Below are positions 48,403 to 61,334 of a stretch of DNA of 64,000 bases, in pieces. The position numbers and the translations under genes were made by a program. The DNA is taken from contig OX387203.1 in NCBI GenBank assembly GCA_947561715.1, positions 6,510,001 to 6,574,000 on the forward strand, given 5' to 3'. A model generated the notes under the pieces. That model was not told where the DNA came from and did not search any database. It saw only the letters and a list, made by a program, of their open reading frames with translations. Position 1 is the stretch's first letter; the number at the start of each line of letters is the position of its first letter. The DNA comes from Ascidia mentula (taxonomy: Eukaryota; Chordata; Ascidiacea; Phlebobranchia; Ascidiidae).

Positions 48403-51400
48403 ATGTATATTTTAATTGCTGTGTTTGCTATACTAGCAGGTGAGTTTGCATCGATAAAATTGAAAACTTACCCAGCTTTTATATGATGTTCACACAATGC
48501 AAAAAACTAAGTGTTGTCTTGTCAATGCCAGAACCATAACCTTGTCACAAAGGACAGTGCCATGAAATAAAACAACATAAACTGAAAACTTTGATTAAAA
48601 TATCGCTCTGTTGCACCGATAACCTATACGTTTTTAACTATTGTAAAGACCCCGCTAATGGCCAAGCTGCTTGTGGAGGAGTGGAACAGAAAGGACAAGG
48701 ATACGTTATTACACCCAACTACAACAAACCTTATCCTAACAACGTTAAGTGCGTTTGGGAGTTTCCATTCCGACCTAACGACCTAATTTACGTAAGTCTG
48801 TACTGCATATTATGGGCTACGGAGTCGCAAAACGGCAATGCCGATAAAAATTGATGAACTATTTCAATGGCCAAAGTACGACGATTGAATCAGTGATATG
48901 TTTATAAACAAAACTGTCTTCCCGGAAATACTTTGTGGGCGAATACCCAATCTAACTAAGTTATTAAAGATTTTATTTCGCAAATTTTATGTCGCCAACT
49001 GAAAGATAATTGATTTATTAAGATTTGGCGATTTAAACAGAGAATCAAGATAATAAGTTAGTCTCTGACGATATTAAATCAAAAGCGCAGAATTTATCAA
49101 CACATTTGTACAGTTGACGCTAATGGACATGGCGATTGACAATGGAGGTACATGCAAAAAGGACTACCTTCGGTTCGAGTTTTACGGCAAAGCGCCGCGT
49201 ACAGTATGTGGCACACAAACGAATCGTGAGCAGTTTATTGGATCTGGACCCGCAAAAGTGGTATTTGTAAGCGATGGAAGCAACCTCGCTGCAGTCCGTG
49301 GAATCTACATACAGTACAGAGGTACGACGTCTAATCTTGCTGCTCATTATTATTTTGGTCGAGGTGTTGCTGAAACAAGGAATGTGTTATGTTGTTCATA
49401 ACTCTTTGAAAGCGATAAAGCTATGGAATCTATATGTGGGTAGTTTTCTCCATTTTGTTTACAAATAATTATTTCATTTTGTCGGCTACCAGTCAACCCA
49501 CTGCTGGTGTAAACTCTATTGACACAGTGAGTGTCTATGCAGTGAATTACAGAGCGTATTTTTGAAGACGTGTATTTAACTGCGCACTACATACGTTCTA
49601 ACTTTAAACTCAACCTCATGCTGATTGAATTTGCTAACCAAACCATTGATCAGCATTATCCCTTTGTAATCACGCTTATATTTTAAAGTACCCACTTTTT
49701 CAGTGCGACAGAATGCGGCTCAGGTGGTGAGTCCTTGTGTTTCCAATCCTTGTCTGAACGGAGGCACCTGTAGTCCCGCACGATTTAACTACAGATGTGC
49801 TTGCCCTGACGGGTTCGAGGGAGACAACTGCGAAACGGAAGTTGAATCAAGTGAACAATATTTTCTATTTATGGGAGCTAGGGGCAATCACAAGGCCAAC
49901 AAACTAAACAACAAGGGTGCCAATAACGAAGTCATACTTTTAGCTTAGAAGTAACCCAAAGGTAGTCGTTTTAAAGTTGACAGAAACACAGTTTTTCGTC
50001 CACAAAGGTGCAGTCAACTACTGTGACCCGAATCCTTGCACAAACGGAGGAACATGCACGGATACTGGAGATGGCTTCACCTGCGCGTGCCCACCAGGAT
50101 GGACTGGAGACACTTGTTCAGCAGGTGTAGGCATTGTGCATGCTTGTTTTGCTTTTTTGTAGGGCTTTTATGCACCATATTCATTGGATCAAAGTTTATG
50201 CAACAGCACCACACAACGTACATTTTAGACGTTTTTCAGGCACATGTAATGGAATCTTTCGGCCAAACAGAATTGGTTTGAGACAAAACAGTCGTAGCCC
50301 GTCTGACCTTTTAAAACGAAGGCTTTGTGTGTCTTAAAGTTAAACCAAACTTACACCCATCACAAATTTAATTTCGATCATCGTAATTCTTCCTAGCTAT
50401 ATTTAGAAAGACCTCAGTCAACAGCAGCACTGATTCAATCTAATAGGTCGAAGCCTGGCTGACTGCAACTCTGTAATAAAATCATTCTTATCAAACATTC
50501 AATTTGGTAGATGTTGATGAGTGTGCTGAAGGACCTTGCAAAAACGGTGCTACCTGCGTTAACGGTGCTAATCAGTTTACCTGTACCTGTCTACCGGGAT
50601 ACACTGACGAGACTTGCGGAACAGGTAAAAAAGCCGTATAAGTAGATAGATCCGGAGTAGATAAGGCAATTCCTCTATTATAGTTTCACAAATAGTTTGC
50701 ATGTTTTCGTTCAGTTTAGTGAAGTTAGCATGATATAACGATGTAGGCCTACACAACGAAACATAACAGATTAAAAATGATTTAAAATCAACGTCAATAC
50801 AGCTACTTTTAAAGTTCACATTAGGTATTGTTTTACGTCCATACACTTCCATATATATTTAATTTGTGCGTCTGAATGTCGCAGACATCAACGAATGCGA
50901 TTCCTCGCCTTGTCAGAATGCAGGAGAATGCCAAGACGAAGTGAATCAGTTTACTTGTAAATGCCAGGAAGGTTGGTCGGGCGAAACCTGCACCGAAGGT
51001 GAGATGACTTGCAACGTTTTAACTCTAAATGTTGGCAAGACAGTTTTTTGATAACGATCTTACAAACGCGATCGACGCAGATTAAACTGTTTGGCCCGTG
51101 TTTTCAAGCATGATTCCAGCATGGTATATCTTAAATTCACGGTACAGCATCATTAAATGGTTACAAGGTTTTTGGATATCTTGGTGCAATCTAAAAACTA
51201 TTAAAGAACCATAATTCCTAGGTTATTTTTAGATTGTATTCTGCAGCATTTTTTCCTTAGAATATTATTAAGGTTGTACCTAACATCATTTCTTCACAGC
51301 ATGTATTGTTGCCCTATTGGGACAACTCTGTGAGTAAGAGAATACGAAAAAAATGCCTGTTTGGTTAAGATATCAACGAGTGTGAATCGGAACCTTGTGA

Positions 51401-54400
51401 AAACGGTGGGAGTTGCGCGAACGGCGTGAATATGTTTACATGCAGTTGTGTGGATGGCTGGGAGGGAGATATGTGTGAAACCAGTAAGCAAACGTCACAA
51501 AATCACATGCTTGCTCAACGGCCCGCAACCACATATGTCCAAAAATCTTAATTTGTGCAGACAGTCCTAATTAATAAGTTTGTTTCCAATTGATTCATGT
51601 ACAAAGTAATGACAAATGATGTTTGTTTTGCCAAAAGCAATTGCGCAATTGAAAATTAACATAAAAAATTCTAGTCCAATCTACATAATTTAGATATAAA
51701 TGAGTGCCAATCAGAACCTTGCCAGAACGGTGGCACTTGCGATGATGGGGACAACATGTTTACCTGCACCTGTGCCGAGGGCTGGAACGGGGAAACTTGC
51801 GATAGTAGTGAGATACACACGCTGCTTTGCTATGTTAAAACCACAAGTCTTTAAATGAAATGTCATATACGCTTTCATATAAATTTAATTTACTCTGGTT
51901 TGGTGGATGGGTGATTTGCCCCACATAACTGCTATTGCTTTGGGGTAATGAACATTACCGGAGGCTGTCTATTTGTGGATCCCAACAAGTGTGTATCGGT
52001 TACGGCTAGTTGGACAAAATGTTTTAAATGTCAGTACGAATATCCGCTGCAATGCTTCTGTTTTTTTTGCTTGGAAGGCTGATTTTCGTTTTTAACACAG
52101 TTTAACTCATTCGCTTGTAAACACTTTTGAAATTTGCACTCCTCTTTTTGGGAAAGCAAATAACTAATAGCAAGGCGAAATCGCATAATGCTTTGTAGCT
52201 ACGTTGCATAACATTGCAAACTGTTGTAATCAATTTCAAGCAGCTGCTAACCATGTATGCGATGTGAAGTACAAGAGTTAAAGAGTTATTAATCGACATT
52301 GATTGCGGTGGAATTTCAGAGGAGGAAGTTAACGAATGCGAGTCGGAACCCTGTTTAAACGGAGGGTCTTGCGAGGATGGGGATGGAAAGTTTACGTGTA
52401 TTTGTGCAGAAGGATGGATAGGCGACACTTGCGAAACTAGTAAGATCTGGTCCGGTATATGCAGCTCTTGCTTTGGTGGTTGGCTTTAAGTTCAGCAAAA
52501 ACGTCCAAGGAAAGACTTGGTCTTCTGTATGAAGCTATAGCTTTTGCCAAGGTGATTGAATTAGATGCTTTACGTTTTAGCAAAAAAGATAGCTCATGTG
52601 CGTATGCATGTGTGCTGCTTTTGCCAAGAACTCGCAGTTAGGTTTGGAATCGCTTGCCATTTCCAGCTTTCTTTGGTATGTTGTTGTAGTTGCTTTTTTT
52701 GCAATGAACATTTTCTGTTTCTTCCGGCCGTAAAGGAAAACAATAATAAAATCCTAACCAATCAAATTTGATGCCGAAATGTAGAAGCTCCGCTCATACA
52801 AATGCTTGCATCGCAGTTTGCGTGATGTCTTGGTGTAGAAGTTTTGTATATGACTACATGTATGTTAATCCAATGAACAGGGAGAGTTTAATATATCTAT
52901 ATCTTTTTGGTGGAAGACACTGTACGTCTCTTTTCAGAGGAAAATATAAATGAGTGCGATTCGGAACCGTGCCAGAACGGGGGCTCTTGCGTCGATGGCG
53001 ACAATGCGTTTACGTGCAGCTGTGTGGACGGTTGGAGTGGCGACACTTGTGATATCAGTGAGACCATTGCGCTAAAGCTTGCTTAGAGCAGGAAATCGAA
53101 ATGCGTTGATCCCCATTTTCGAGTGGTCAAATCCATCGCTGGGATCGACACATTTCTGTGCTTACAACACATTCCAGGTTATGCTGGAGTGTAGTTTACA
53201 GCTGAGGGGCGCATCGTTCAAAGTATCGAGTATGTTTGTGCGGTAAACAGCTCATCGGCACCAAAACATAAACTTTCGCTTCAGCTGAACTGGTACTTCT
53301 GCTTTGGTTGTCATAAAGTGCAATCTTTCTTTAGCAAATATATACAGCAACACATGGATTTCAATTTATATTTAGAGGACGAAATAGATCCATGTGAATC
53401 GCAACCATGTCTCAACGGTGGTTCGTGCGAGGCTGGTAAAGATATGTTTACGTGCACCTGCATGATTGGTTGGACTGGGGTCACGTGTGATACCAGTAAG
53501 ATACACGTCGATGCTTCACAAGCTACTTCTCTATTGCGCTATCACGATGTTAAATCAAAGGCTTGCTATGGCAGTTTATAAAGCCATACTGGGAAGCCTT
53601 GTAGATTAGACGCTTGACAAAACTTTTGCAAAGCACTTTGCAGAAGCAAATTACTTTCTATAGTATAAACGAGTTGAACTTTTACGATCTATTTGTAGTC
53701 ATTTCTGTTGGAGTTTTTGATCCCTTGCCCAGGCTTGAGCTATAAATTCACTAGAATATGAAATCCATACAGTTGCAATACGCGTTACTTGGTGTTTTGA
53801 TGGAAAATGATCATCAAAGCTGTATCTTTGATATTCCGGTGACTTGCGCTAACATGTTAAAACAAAGACACAACCAAACTCTGAATTAGCTTTGCTGATC
53901 AAATACTCTGCTTCTGCTTTACGCGACAAGATATTGCATAATACTGCTATGCAACGTGGTAGCAATAGGCAGCTAATGCACGTAGCTGTTACGCAGCAAT
54001 TAACTATAAATTGGGGCCATCCCGTGAGTTAAAGGATATTCTAGAGACGGATCCATGCAACTCTGACCCGTGTCGAAACGGAGGGAATTGTCAGACAAAA
54101 GGCGAGGGATACGATTGTAAATGTGCCAGTGGGTGGACAGGGCATACATGCGAAGTAGAAGAAGGTACTTGATACAACAATATACAGCAACACTCTCTTA
54201 GTTTAAACAGGCAATGACGAGTGGCCATTTTATGGTAATCGTTTCACGCAAACAGGCGGTAATCTGGAAGAGAATTATTCGTCGCATTAAAACCGCAACG
54301 TTTTTATTCAAATTTTCACAGAAGTTCAAGACCACTGCACACCGAATCCTTGCCGCAATCAGGGTACGTGCACGAATACGGCCAGCAGCTTTGAATGCAG

Positions 54401-57382
54401 ATGCAGAGCAGGATTCAGAGGCAGAACATGCACTCAGGGTAAGTGTTCATTTTGTCTAGATTTCTTGCTGCAGAGGTTGCTCAAGCAGAACACGGCTTAG
54501 AAAATAAGCAAATGTTAAAATGGGTTTAAGGTTACTCGTCAGGGATCTTGAGTCCGATAAATTACGGCGAAGTTTCCTTGTAGACATCAACGAATGTGCA
54601 TCAAACCCTTGCTTGAACAATGGAAGGTGCGTGAACAAAATAAACTCGTATTCGTGCAACTGCCAGGGTGGATATACTGGATCGAGGTGCGAAAACGCTC
54701 CAGAAGTCGGTAAGTAAAAATATGTGACCTACATTTTTGTGAAACATATCTTTCTATCTGTTATATGTAAGAGCCTTTCTTAGAAGTAGTGAATATAATT
54801 GTCAAAAACAAGTTAAATGGATCTAATGGTGAGAACTTTAATAGTATTAATAAAGGTGGAAAGTAAGGTGTGAAGGATCACTATAATGGTCGTAAGGCAT
54901 ATTTTTCATAATACAGTTGAAGAAGCAGGGGACCCGAATGACATTTGCAACCCCAATCCTTGCAAGAATGAGGGTGAATGTCATGACCTTGGGGATGGAG
55001 ATCCATTTTGTTTTTGCCAAGATGGCTTCGAAGGGGACTTTTGCGAGGAAGGTATTACGTGTCGAAAGATTCTTCGTGCAAACCAGGTGTCTCGGTGACC
55101 ATCAAAACATGGAACTTTGCGCGCAAAGTTGCGTTGATTGGATTGGTTAAACTACTTTTGTCTGCGTTGTACGACGTCCTCGTTATATTTTTTTCGGTGT
55201 CATGTTCATTTGTCATGTTTTCTCTTTGAAAACATATTCGACTCCGTGCAAAAATATTGTGTAAACTTTTAGTTGTATTCATTTGCTTCGGTGAAAGTGG
55301 TATTTTACTATATTTGTTAAAATATTTTTTCCATCGTTATGTATTAAAACATGTCATGTTCACATTGTTTCCATGGCACACAATAAACTGAGTGTTATTG
55401 TCGACATCATATTTTGTATCAAAAGAGGAGACTTTGCAAAGATTTTGTTTTACATTTCCGTTATTGAAACAAAATCTTTGACGCAATTTTGCACAAAATT
55501 GTGTGTAATGTAGTTGCACAAAGAAATATCAAGTAGTTGGCGTTTTCGCAGCACAACTACATTAACAATACATTTGCTTTGAAGGTGAGAGTGTGTGCAT
55601 TCCCAATCCATGCGAGAATGGCGGATCGTGTATCATGTGGGGCGACAAATTCACGTGTACTTGTCCTAGAGGGTTCGAGGGGGAGACGTGTAATAAAGGT
55701 AGGCATACAAACTTACATTGTTATTCCTCAAGAAACAACAGTTAAGACACCTTTTACTGCAATTGTTTTGCCTATTGCTTTACATTTACTGTATTAGACA
55801 CTTTGTGTTTTAAGATATTGACGAATGCAAATCCAATCCTTGTGCTGGGGACTTGGTTTGTGTTGACAAGGTCAATAAATATATTTGCCGACAAGAATGC
55901 GACCCGGGTTACACAGGAGAATTTTGTGACATAGGTGAGGTATAACTATTATCACATGCAGTTACCCTTGATGTATTTAAAGATGTACTTTTTTTACCTT
56001 TTTAGAGATAAATGAATGTGAAAATGATCCCTGTCAAAACGGGGGTACTTGCACAGACCTATTGAGTGATTTCTCTTGTGATTGTTCACCTGGTTACAAT
56101 GGCACACAGTGTGGTAAATATTACATCGAGATAGTATTAATATCAGCCTGTAGAACAATTATATTGTTTATAAATATTACTCATAAATAAGCTTTTTTAC
56201 CAATCTGCACATGAAACAATTTACAGCAATAAAACATACCAATAAGTATCATTGCTTTTTATTTGTAGAAAATCAAGTTCCCTGTTTGAGTTTACCATGT
56301 CATAACGATGCTAAATGCGAGGAAGTTAAATACAGTGCGAACGAAACAAAGTATCGATGTCTTTGTAACATTGGATGGGATGGTTTAAACTGTGATGAAG
56401 AAGTTGGTAAGGCCTAAAAATTGCACATTATCACAAAGTACCTCAACATCATATGTTGTATAAAGTGGAGGGATGCCCAAATCCGCATGAGGGCGTGGAT
56501 GGCTTGGTCCCATTTGGAGCAAGCGTGGAGATTTTCTGTGGTCCAGGGTTCATTCTGAATGGACCAGAAAAAATAATTTGTTTGACGAATGGATCATTCG
56601 ATGCAGCATTTCCACAGTGCACAAGTAAGACTATTGCAAGTTAATATATTATCACATTTCGTAGGTTCGAATTCATTAAAATCTAATTTATTGTGAGCGA
56701 TATATTCAATAATTTTAACGGTTAATGTTTGATATTAACCCACTGCTCCAACACAAGTGTTTAGTTTAAAACTGGACTGTAAACTCTAGACTGTTCATTC
56801 TTCCGGTCCAAAACAACAAAGAAACACCTATTGCTTGAAAAGATTGTATTTTTCTGACGTTTCGCCAGTATGAACGACCAGGCATGAAGGATATTACGCG
56901 AGAAAAAGTAAAAGGGGGCAACTAAAACACAGTGGGATATTGCTGTTGCGCCCTTTTGTATTTTTTCGTCTTGCAATCCGCTACTTTTTTGTCATTTACC
57001 ATTACCTTTGTTTTCCACACAGCAAATCAGTCTTCGTCTGCTTATGCTGGTGGACGGAAGGGGATGTCAACAATAACTATCAGTATGATAGCTGCTGGTG
57101 GTGTGGTCATACTCGCAATCGGAGGCTATGTCGCATATGTATTTGTTTTTGCGTAAGAAAATTTCAGATTGTTTGTTTTTATTTATGTCACTACGGTTGA
57201 AACATATCATACTAACTAAAGCTACATATTTATGTAGACCATGGAATGCCCCAGCTTTCAAAGTGAATCCTTCAAACCCACAAGGAACAAAACGACAGCC
57301 CAGACCAAAAAAGAATACACCCAAGTCTAACAAAAAGACAAAGGATAAATTAACTACTGTTCAAGAATCTAAATCAAAATAA
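48403..57382 (+). CDS. CUB - 17 EGF - CCP - TM receptor
   Basis: A type I membrane protein of about 957 residues in 23 exons. Exon 1 (48403-48439) is a short signal peptide ([12 protein letters not shown]). Exons 2-3 (48649-48791, 49114-49321) encode a CUB domain with four cysteines. Exons 4-20 encode one EGF repeat each: 49704-49850, 50014-50124, 50511-50624, 50885-50998, 51370-51483, 51694-51807, 52320-52439, 52938-53057, 53376-53495, 54045-54164, 54322-54438, 54584-54709, 54917-55051, 55585-55698, 55815-55934, 56006-56113, 56269-56406; all are phase 1. Exon 21 (56466-56624) is a CCP/sushi domain with Phe where Trp is usual. Exon 22 (57023-57152) is the transmembrane helix. Exon 23 (57238-57382) is a Lys-rich tail. 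Exon 5 could start at 50008 instead. Eleven EGFs carry C-x4-S/T-C (O-fucose) and eleven C-x-S-x-P-C (O-glucose) sites. The domain mix recalls fibropellins and Notch-like receptors but I know no exact match. Ligand unknown; adhesion or recognition is likely. Confidence 0.93.
51370..53495 (+). repeat. Recently duplicated block of EGF exons
   Basis: Exons 8-12 of the EGF receptor encode near-identical domains: CESEPC or CxSxPC, then NGG(S/T)C, a D/N-rich turn, MFTCxC or close, and GWxGxTC. They are more alike than the other twelve EGFs are. Exons 10-12 also share an AG-GA(A/G) extension at their acceptor. Parts of the following introns look alike too (an acacacg...gcttt block after exons 9 and 12, a TTGCTTTGG block in several introns). 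This indicates unequal crossing-over of exon-plus-intron units. Confidence 0.6.
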
Positions 57383-57719
57383 GACAAGCTTTGGTCGATT
57401 AACCACTACGTCAAGTACAGATTACTATTCATATCTTTTTATGACACTGTATTGCCTCTGAAAGAAAAAAACTGTATTCGAAATCGAAGCACTTTTTGAA
57501 ATCGATTTGTCCTACACCTTTGAACAAGCAGCCTTGCAATAGAGGCAACAACCCGACACAAAATTTAACATTTGCGACAAATCGTTTCTCACAACGATTC
57601 CAATCATCGAAATTTTGTGTCTGAATTACTTTTTACGCGATCGACAAATACAGCTCCAGCAGGTCAAAAAGTCACGCTTTGTTTGGTTTGAATTGGCTAA
57701 CCACCCGCCTAACTGATCG

Positions 57720-57725
57720 AATAAA
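57720..57725 (+). terminator. Poly(A) signal of the EGF receptor gene
   Basis: AATAAA about 340 bases after the stop codon at 57380-57382; a second AATAAA lies at 57830-57835. Either could end the transcript. Confidence 0.5.
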
Positions 57726-58147
57726 CCATTTATTTGAGTATTCTTTCCGTTTTCTGTTACCTACAAGCTTGGTTATTTCAGTCGCAATAGAGTTTTGAAA
57801 ACAACATTGTTTTACTTCTGGTGAAGCACAATAAATATTGCTGACATAATTTATAAATTCACCAAATGTTACAAAAAAGGTATATTAAGTGCCAAGCAGG
57901 CTCAACATCGAAAATTCGTGACTATTTGATCGTATCTAAACTATAAAATACAAACCTCAGCCATTTTGAAGAGAGAATTATTTAGTGAGATTTATTTTCA
58001 TAAACCTTTGGTCATGACGTAGTAGTAAGTGCGTCGTATTTTCCTATTGACGATTTTTCACAATTCCACATTACGTTTGGTTTATCAGGGCAGAATTCTG
58101 AGAGTTGGTCTTAGTTGTGAATGAAGCCACTGCACCAACGTCAAGAT

Positions 58148-58200
58148 GCCAACTCACGCAGTGGGTTTCTCATGAGTCAGCAGAGAAACCCCCCGTTGGC
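58148..58200. other. Two-part hairpin (9-bp and 6-bp stems)
   Basis: GGGTTTCTC (58163-58171) pairs exactly with GAGAAACCC (58183-58191) across an 11-base loop. Outside it GCCAAC (58148-58153) pairs with GTTGGC (58195-58200), leaving an asymmetric internal loop of 9 and 3 bases. The nested arrangement could be a folded RNA or a small palindromic element. No gene covers it. Confidence 0.45.
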
Positions 58201-61200
58201 ACAGAACCACAACCAACCGGGGAAAAGATACTGACCCACTTGCAGGGAAGTATTGGGATGTACTTACCACAGTACAACACGTGTTACCTGAAAAACAAGT
58301 ACAACAATTGGTAAGAATAGGTCTCTTGTCACTAAGAACATCTTAGCTACGTTCACTTACCCCTTAAATAACCAAATTTTGCAGACTTCAATGAACACTT
58401 GTTTATCGAAACGTCACCTGCACAACAGTAACCGGACGTTAGGCAAAAATAAATGGCAAACTTTCATAAAGTTTGGTTGCCTATGGTAATCAACGGATAT
58501 TGCGGAAATGAAACAAACGGACCAGAACCGTGTTAAAAACTTACCTATTTAATTAAGCAGGCAAGTTCTGGTGACATCCCGTACAATGTACGCACACAAC
58601 GATTACTACAACAACAACAACAAATGTACAGACACAGTAAACATAAACTTTAAACAACTTCCACTCACCCCCACAAGAAAATCATACATGCAATAAAAAA
58701 AACCATAGATGCTTTTTTGAAATTTCACCTGAAAAATATAACACAAAGGTTATTGCGGAAAAAGCAGAAACCATCATCCCATTGTAATATTTACCTCCTA
58801 TATGATATAGTTAAGCTCCAGTGAAATTTCATTTATAACCTGAAAAAAAAACATAAAGAGTCAGAACGTTAATAAAACCAAACTACCGTGTTCCAAGTTT
58901 TTCTTCCGATCTGAAATATAAAAACAATATGGTTATTTTACGTTCGTAAAAATAAAAGGCCTTGATTCATCAAAAGGACATCTAACATTACAACGAACCG
59001 CGCCGACGCATAATTATTCGCACATTTTACTTGACTGTCTGCCTACCTGCCCCAAGGTAATTCAGCAGATTCAGATTAACCAAACTGCCTCGTGCAAAAC
59101 CTCAACAGCCTGTCTATCTCGGATACAATCTTGACAATTTACTTGGCGAAGGCGACCCCCAAAAACCTGCCCTGTCTTTTAACTGCTCTGCCCAAAATCT
59201 GCACGCTGTCTTACTGCAGTTTTGCCCACTCGTACGAGCGGAAGTAATCACACAGCAAGTGAAACAAACACCATGAAATCCAACTAAAAACTAAGTCGTA
59301 ACCAAAGTTACGACTGTAGTTTGGCTGGTAAGAGGTGAAGCCACACGTTAAGCTCGTATTCGTTGTTATCAGCGAAAATACACAAAGTAAACAGTGTTTA
59401 TACAACACTATACCATTGACTAAACAACAAAAATTTCATTTAAGTTATTAACCAAACTGTTAAATCCCGAATTTATTTATTTAAACCCCATCTAATGTGG
59501 AACATTACTTCACATTCATGCAAAGCCTATTTAATCTAAAATCTATACAGAATGTGGAAATTTTAAACAAGAATGTGGAACTTTACTTCATACTCATGTA
59601 AACATATAGTTACCGTTAGGATAGGGCCAAAACCCATAAAAAGGTTGCCACGTAACTGTGGTAACTGTCACCTGACGTTTGGCTCCAATTCAACCGTACA
59701 CGAAATTGAACATCTACCATCACGAGGTACACGATTGGTTGTTCGGCTGCTTCAGCTTTCGCCTCACATTAAGTTTAGGCGCAAAATACACAAAATATAA
59801 ATCTACAAACATGGGGAGTGGCCAACGCCCTGCGCGAGCCTGTTTTCGGACAAATCGAAAACAGGACACACACAGACTATTCTGCTTCACCTGACTTCAC
59901 TAAATAGTAAAAGGCGAGACTACCGTGCTTTGACCAACCCTTAAACACAAGTAAGTAAAGTTCACGGATGAACAATCCTTACAACAGTATTTACAAGCTG
60001 GCCCGGTCAACAAGAGGTGCGAATCGGTTGGGAAAAGTATTCATACGTGCTTAAGGGAATGCACGTATGAAAGTGTGTCCAGACATAAACCTGCACCCGA
60101 GCAGTGGCCTTATAGTTCGCAGGGACTTTCACAGATTTATGCAGAGCAAATATGCAGATTCTGATAATAGAGCATTGCACCAAATTCCTTCTCCAAGAAG
60201 ATTTGTTTGTTTAAAGATTTTCGGCCAATGTTGGCCATTCACACATTGCCCACATGACGTCATACCCACGAAGCAGCCTTGACCGTTTTGTTGGTAAATG
60301 TACATGTAGACGCAAATCCACGACAAATCCTACTTTGACATATTAGCAACGCTACTACGGGGCGACATAATCGTGCCATATTAGTGACAAGGAAACTACG
60401 TAAAACTAAAACAAGCGCAAACATCAGAGAAGATCAAGAGGCACTGTGTACCAACTACCCATAACAGAAGGTTCAATTTAATGGAGAAAGAAGTTTAGTT
60501 TGCGCAATAATGTGTGAATTTGGTTGTGGGCAAGTTAGCAGGAGGGCTCGTCAACGTTTCAGCAATCTCACCGCCAGCCGTAGCAGCTGACATGAGCTTA
60601 TTAAGCTGACCTGCACAGTGACCAACTCTGTGGGATTTAGATCTGCTAGAAGCAAGACCATGGCCAAGCCGGGGCCGTATTTCTAGCCCTACATTTAACT
60701 AAATTTTTTTTAGCAACGCGCCATCCCTTAGCGAGACAACTAAGTAAACCCTAGTGGCGCGCGAACCCCAATCGTACCCTCCCTAACTATCCTATGCCTA
60801 CTTTATGTGCTACAAAGTAGTCTAACCCTAGGCGCGAATTGCTGCAGATGTAGCACAAGAACTAAAAACTTGGGCCTTGCCATCGCTGGACCTATATATG
60901 GCGAATCAAGGCCACTCGATGCAAGAGGATGGGAAGAAATTTAGGTCTACGATTCGCACCCAATGTCGACCAGCACGGTATTCTCCTGCAATGACCTACG
61001 ACTCGTATAATATGAAGTTGATCTTGCTTGATGCAAACGGCGTCCAGAACATCCTTTCCACGTGGTGGCGTGGTCCAATCTTGAAGGTAATTCCGGTCAT
61101 GATCTTGAGGGTATTCCAATCTTGAGGGTATTCGGAAGCTAAGTTGCAGTGGCTGTTGAAACAAAACAACAAATTTTCTGATTTCACCAGGACTTATCAA

Positions 61201-61334
61201 CTAGAGATACACAATTTTGCTGTCAGAAGGTCATAAATACAGGCAAACCAAGTGACCGCCCAGTAGCCAACAGCACAAGCACAGATGATATCTTATACAC
61301 AGTTAAATAAAAAACAAGCAAATAGCTCGCTTAC

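Larger units (their letters stand above)
57383..61334. other. Mostly non-coding region, some splice-like short segments
   Basis: After the receptor gene this stretch holds its poly(A) signals, a structured hairpin (58148-58200) and, on the minus strand between 58268 and 58910, three very short segments framed by strong splice consensus. A small GCGCCA/TGGCGC inverted pair lies near 60718-60760. Open frames at 58105-58314, 59573-59894 and 60877-61125 match no family. No complete gene is recognisable. Confidence 0.5.

Noticed and set aside
58105-58314. 69-codon frame ending at a donor-like GTAAGA
   Set aside because: No acceptor in the right phase (an in-frame TGA lies just upstream), no family match, and it is crossed by the hairpin.
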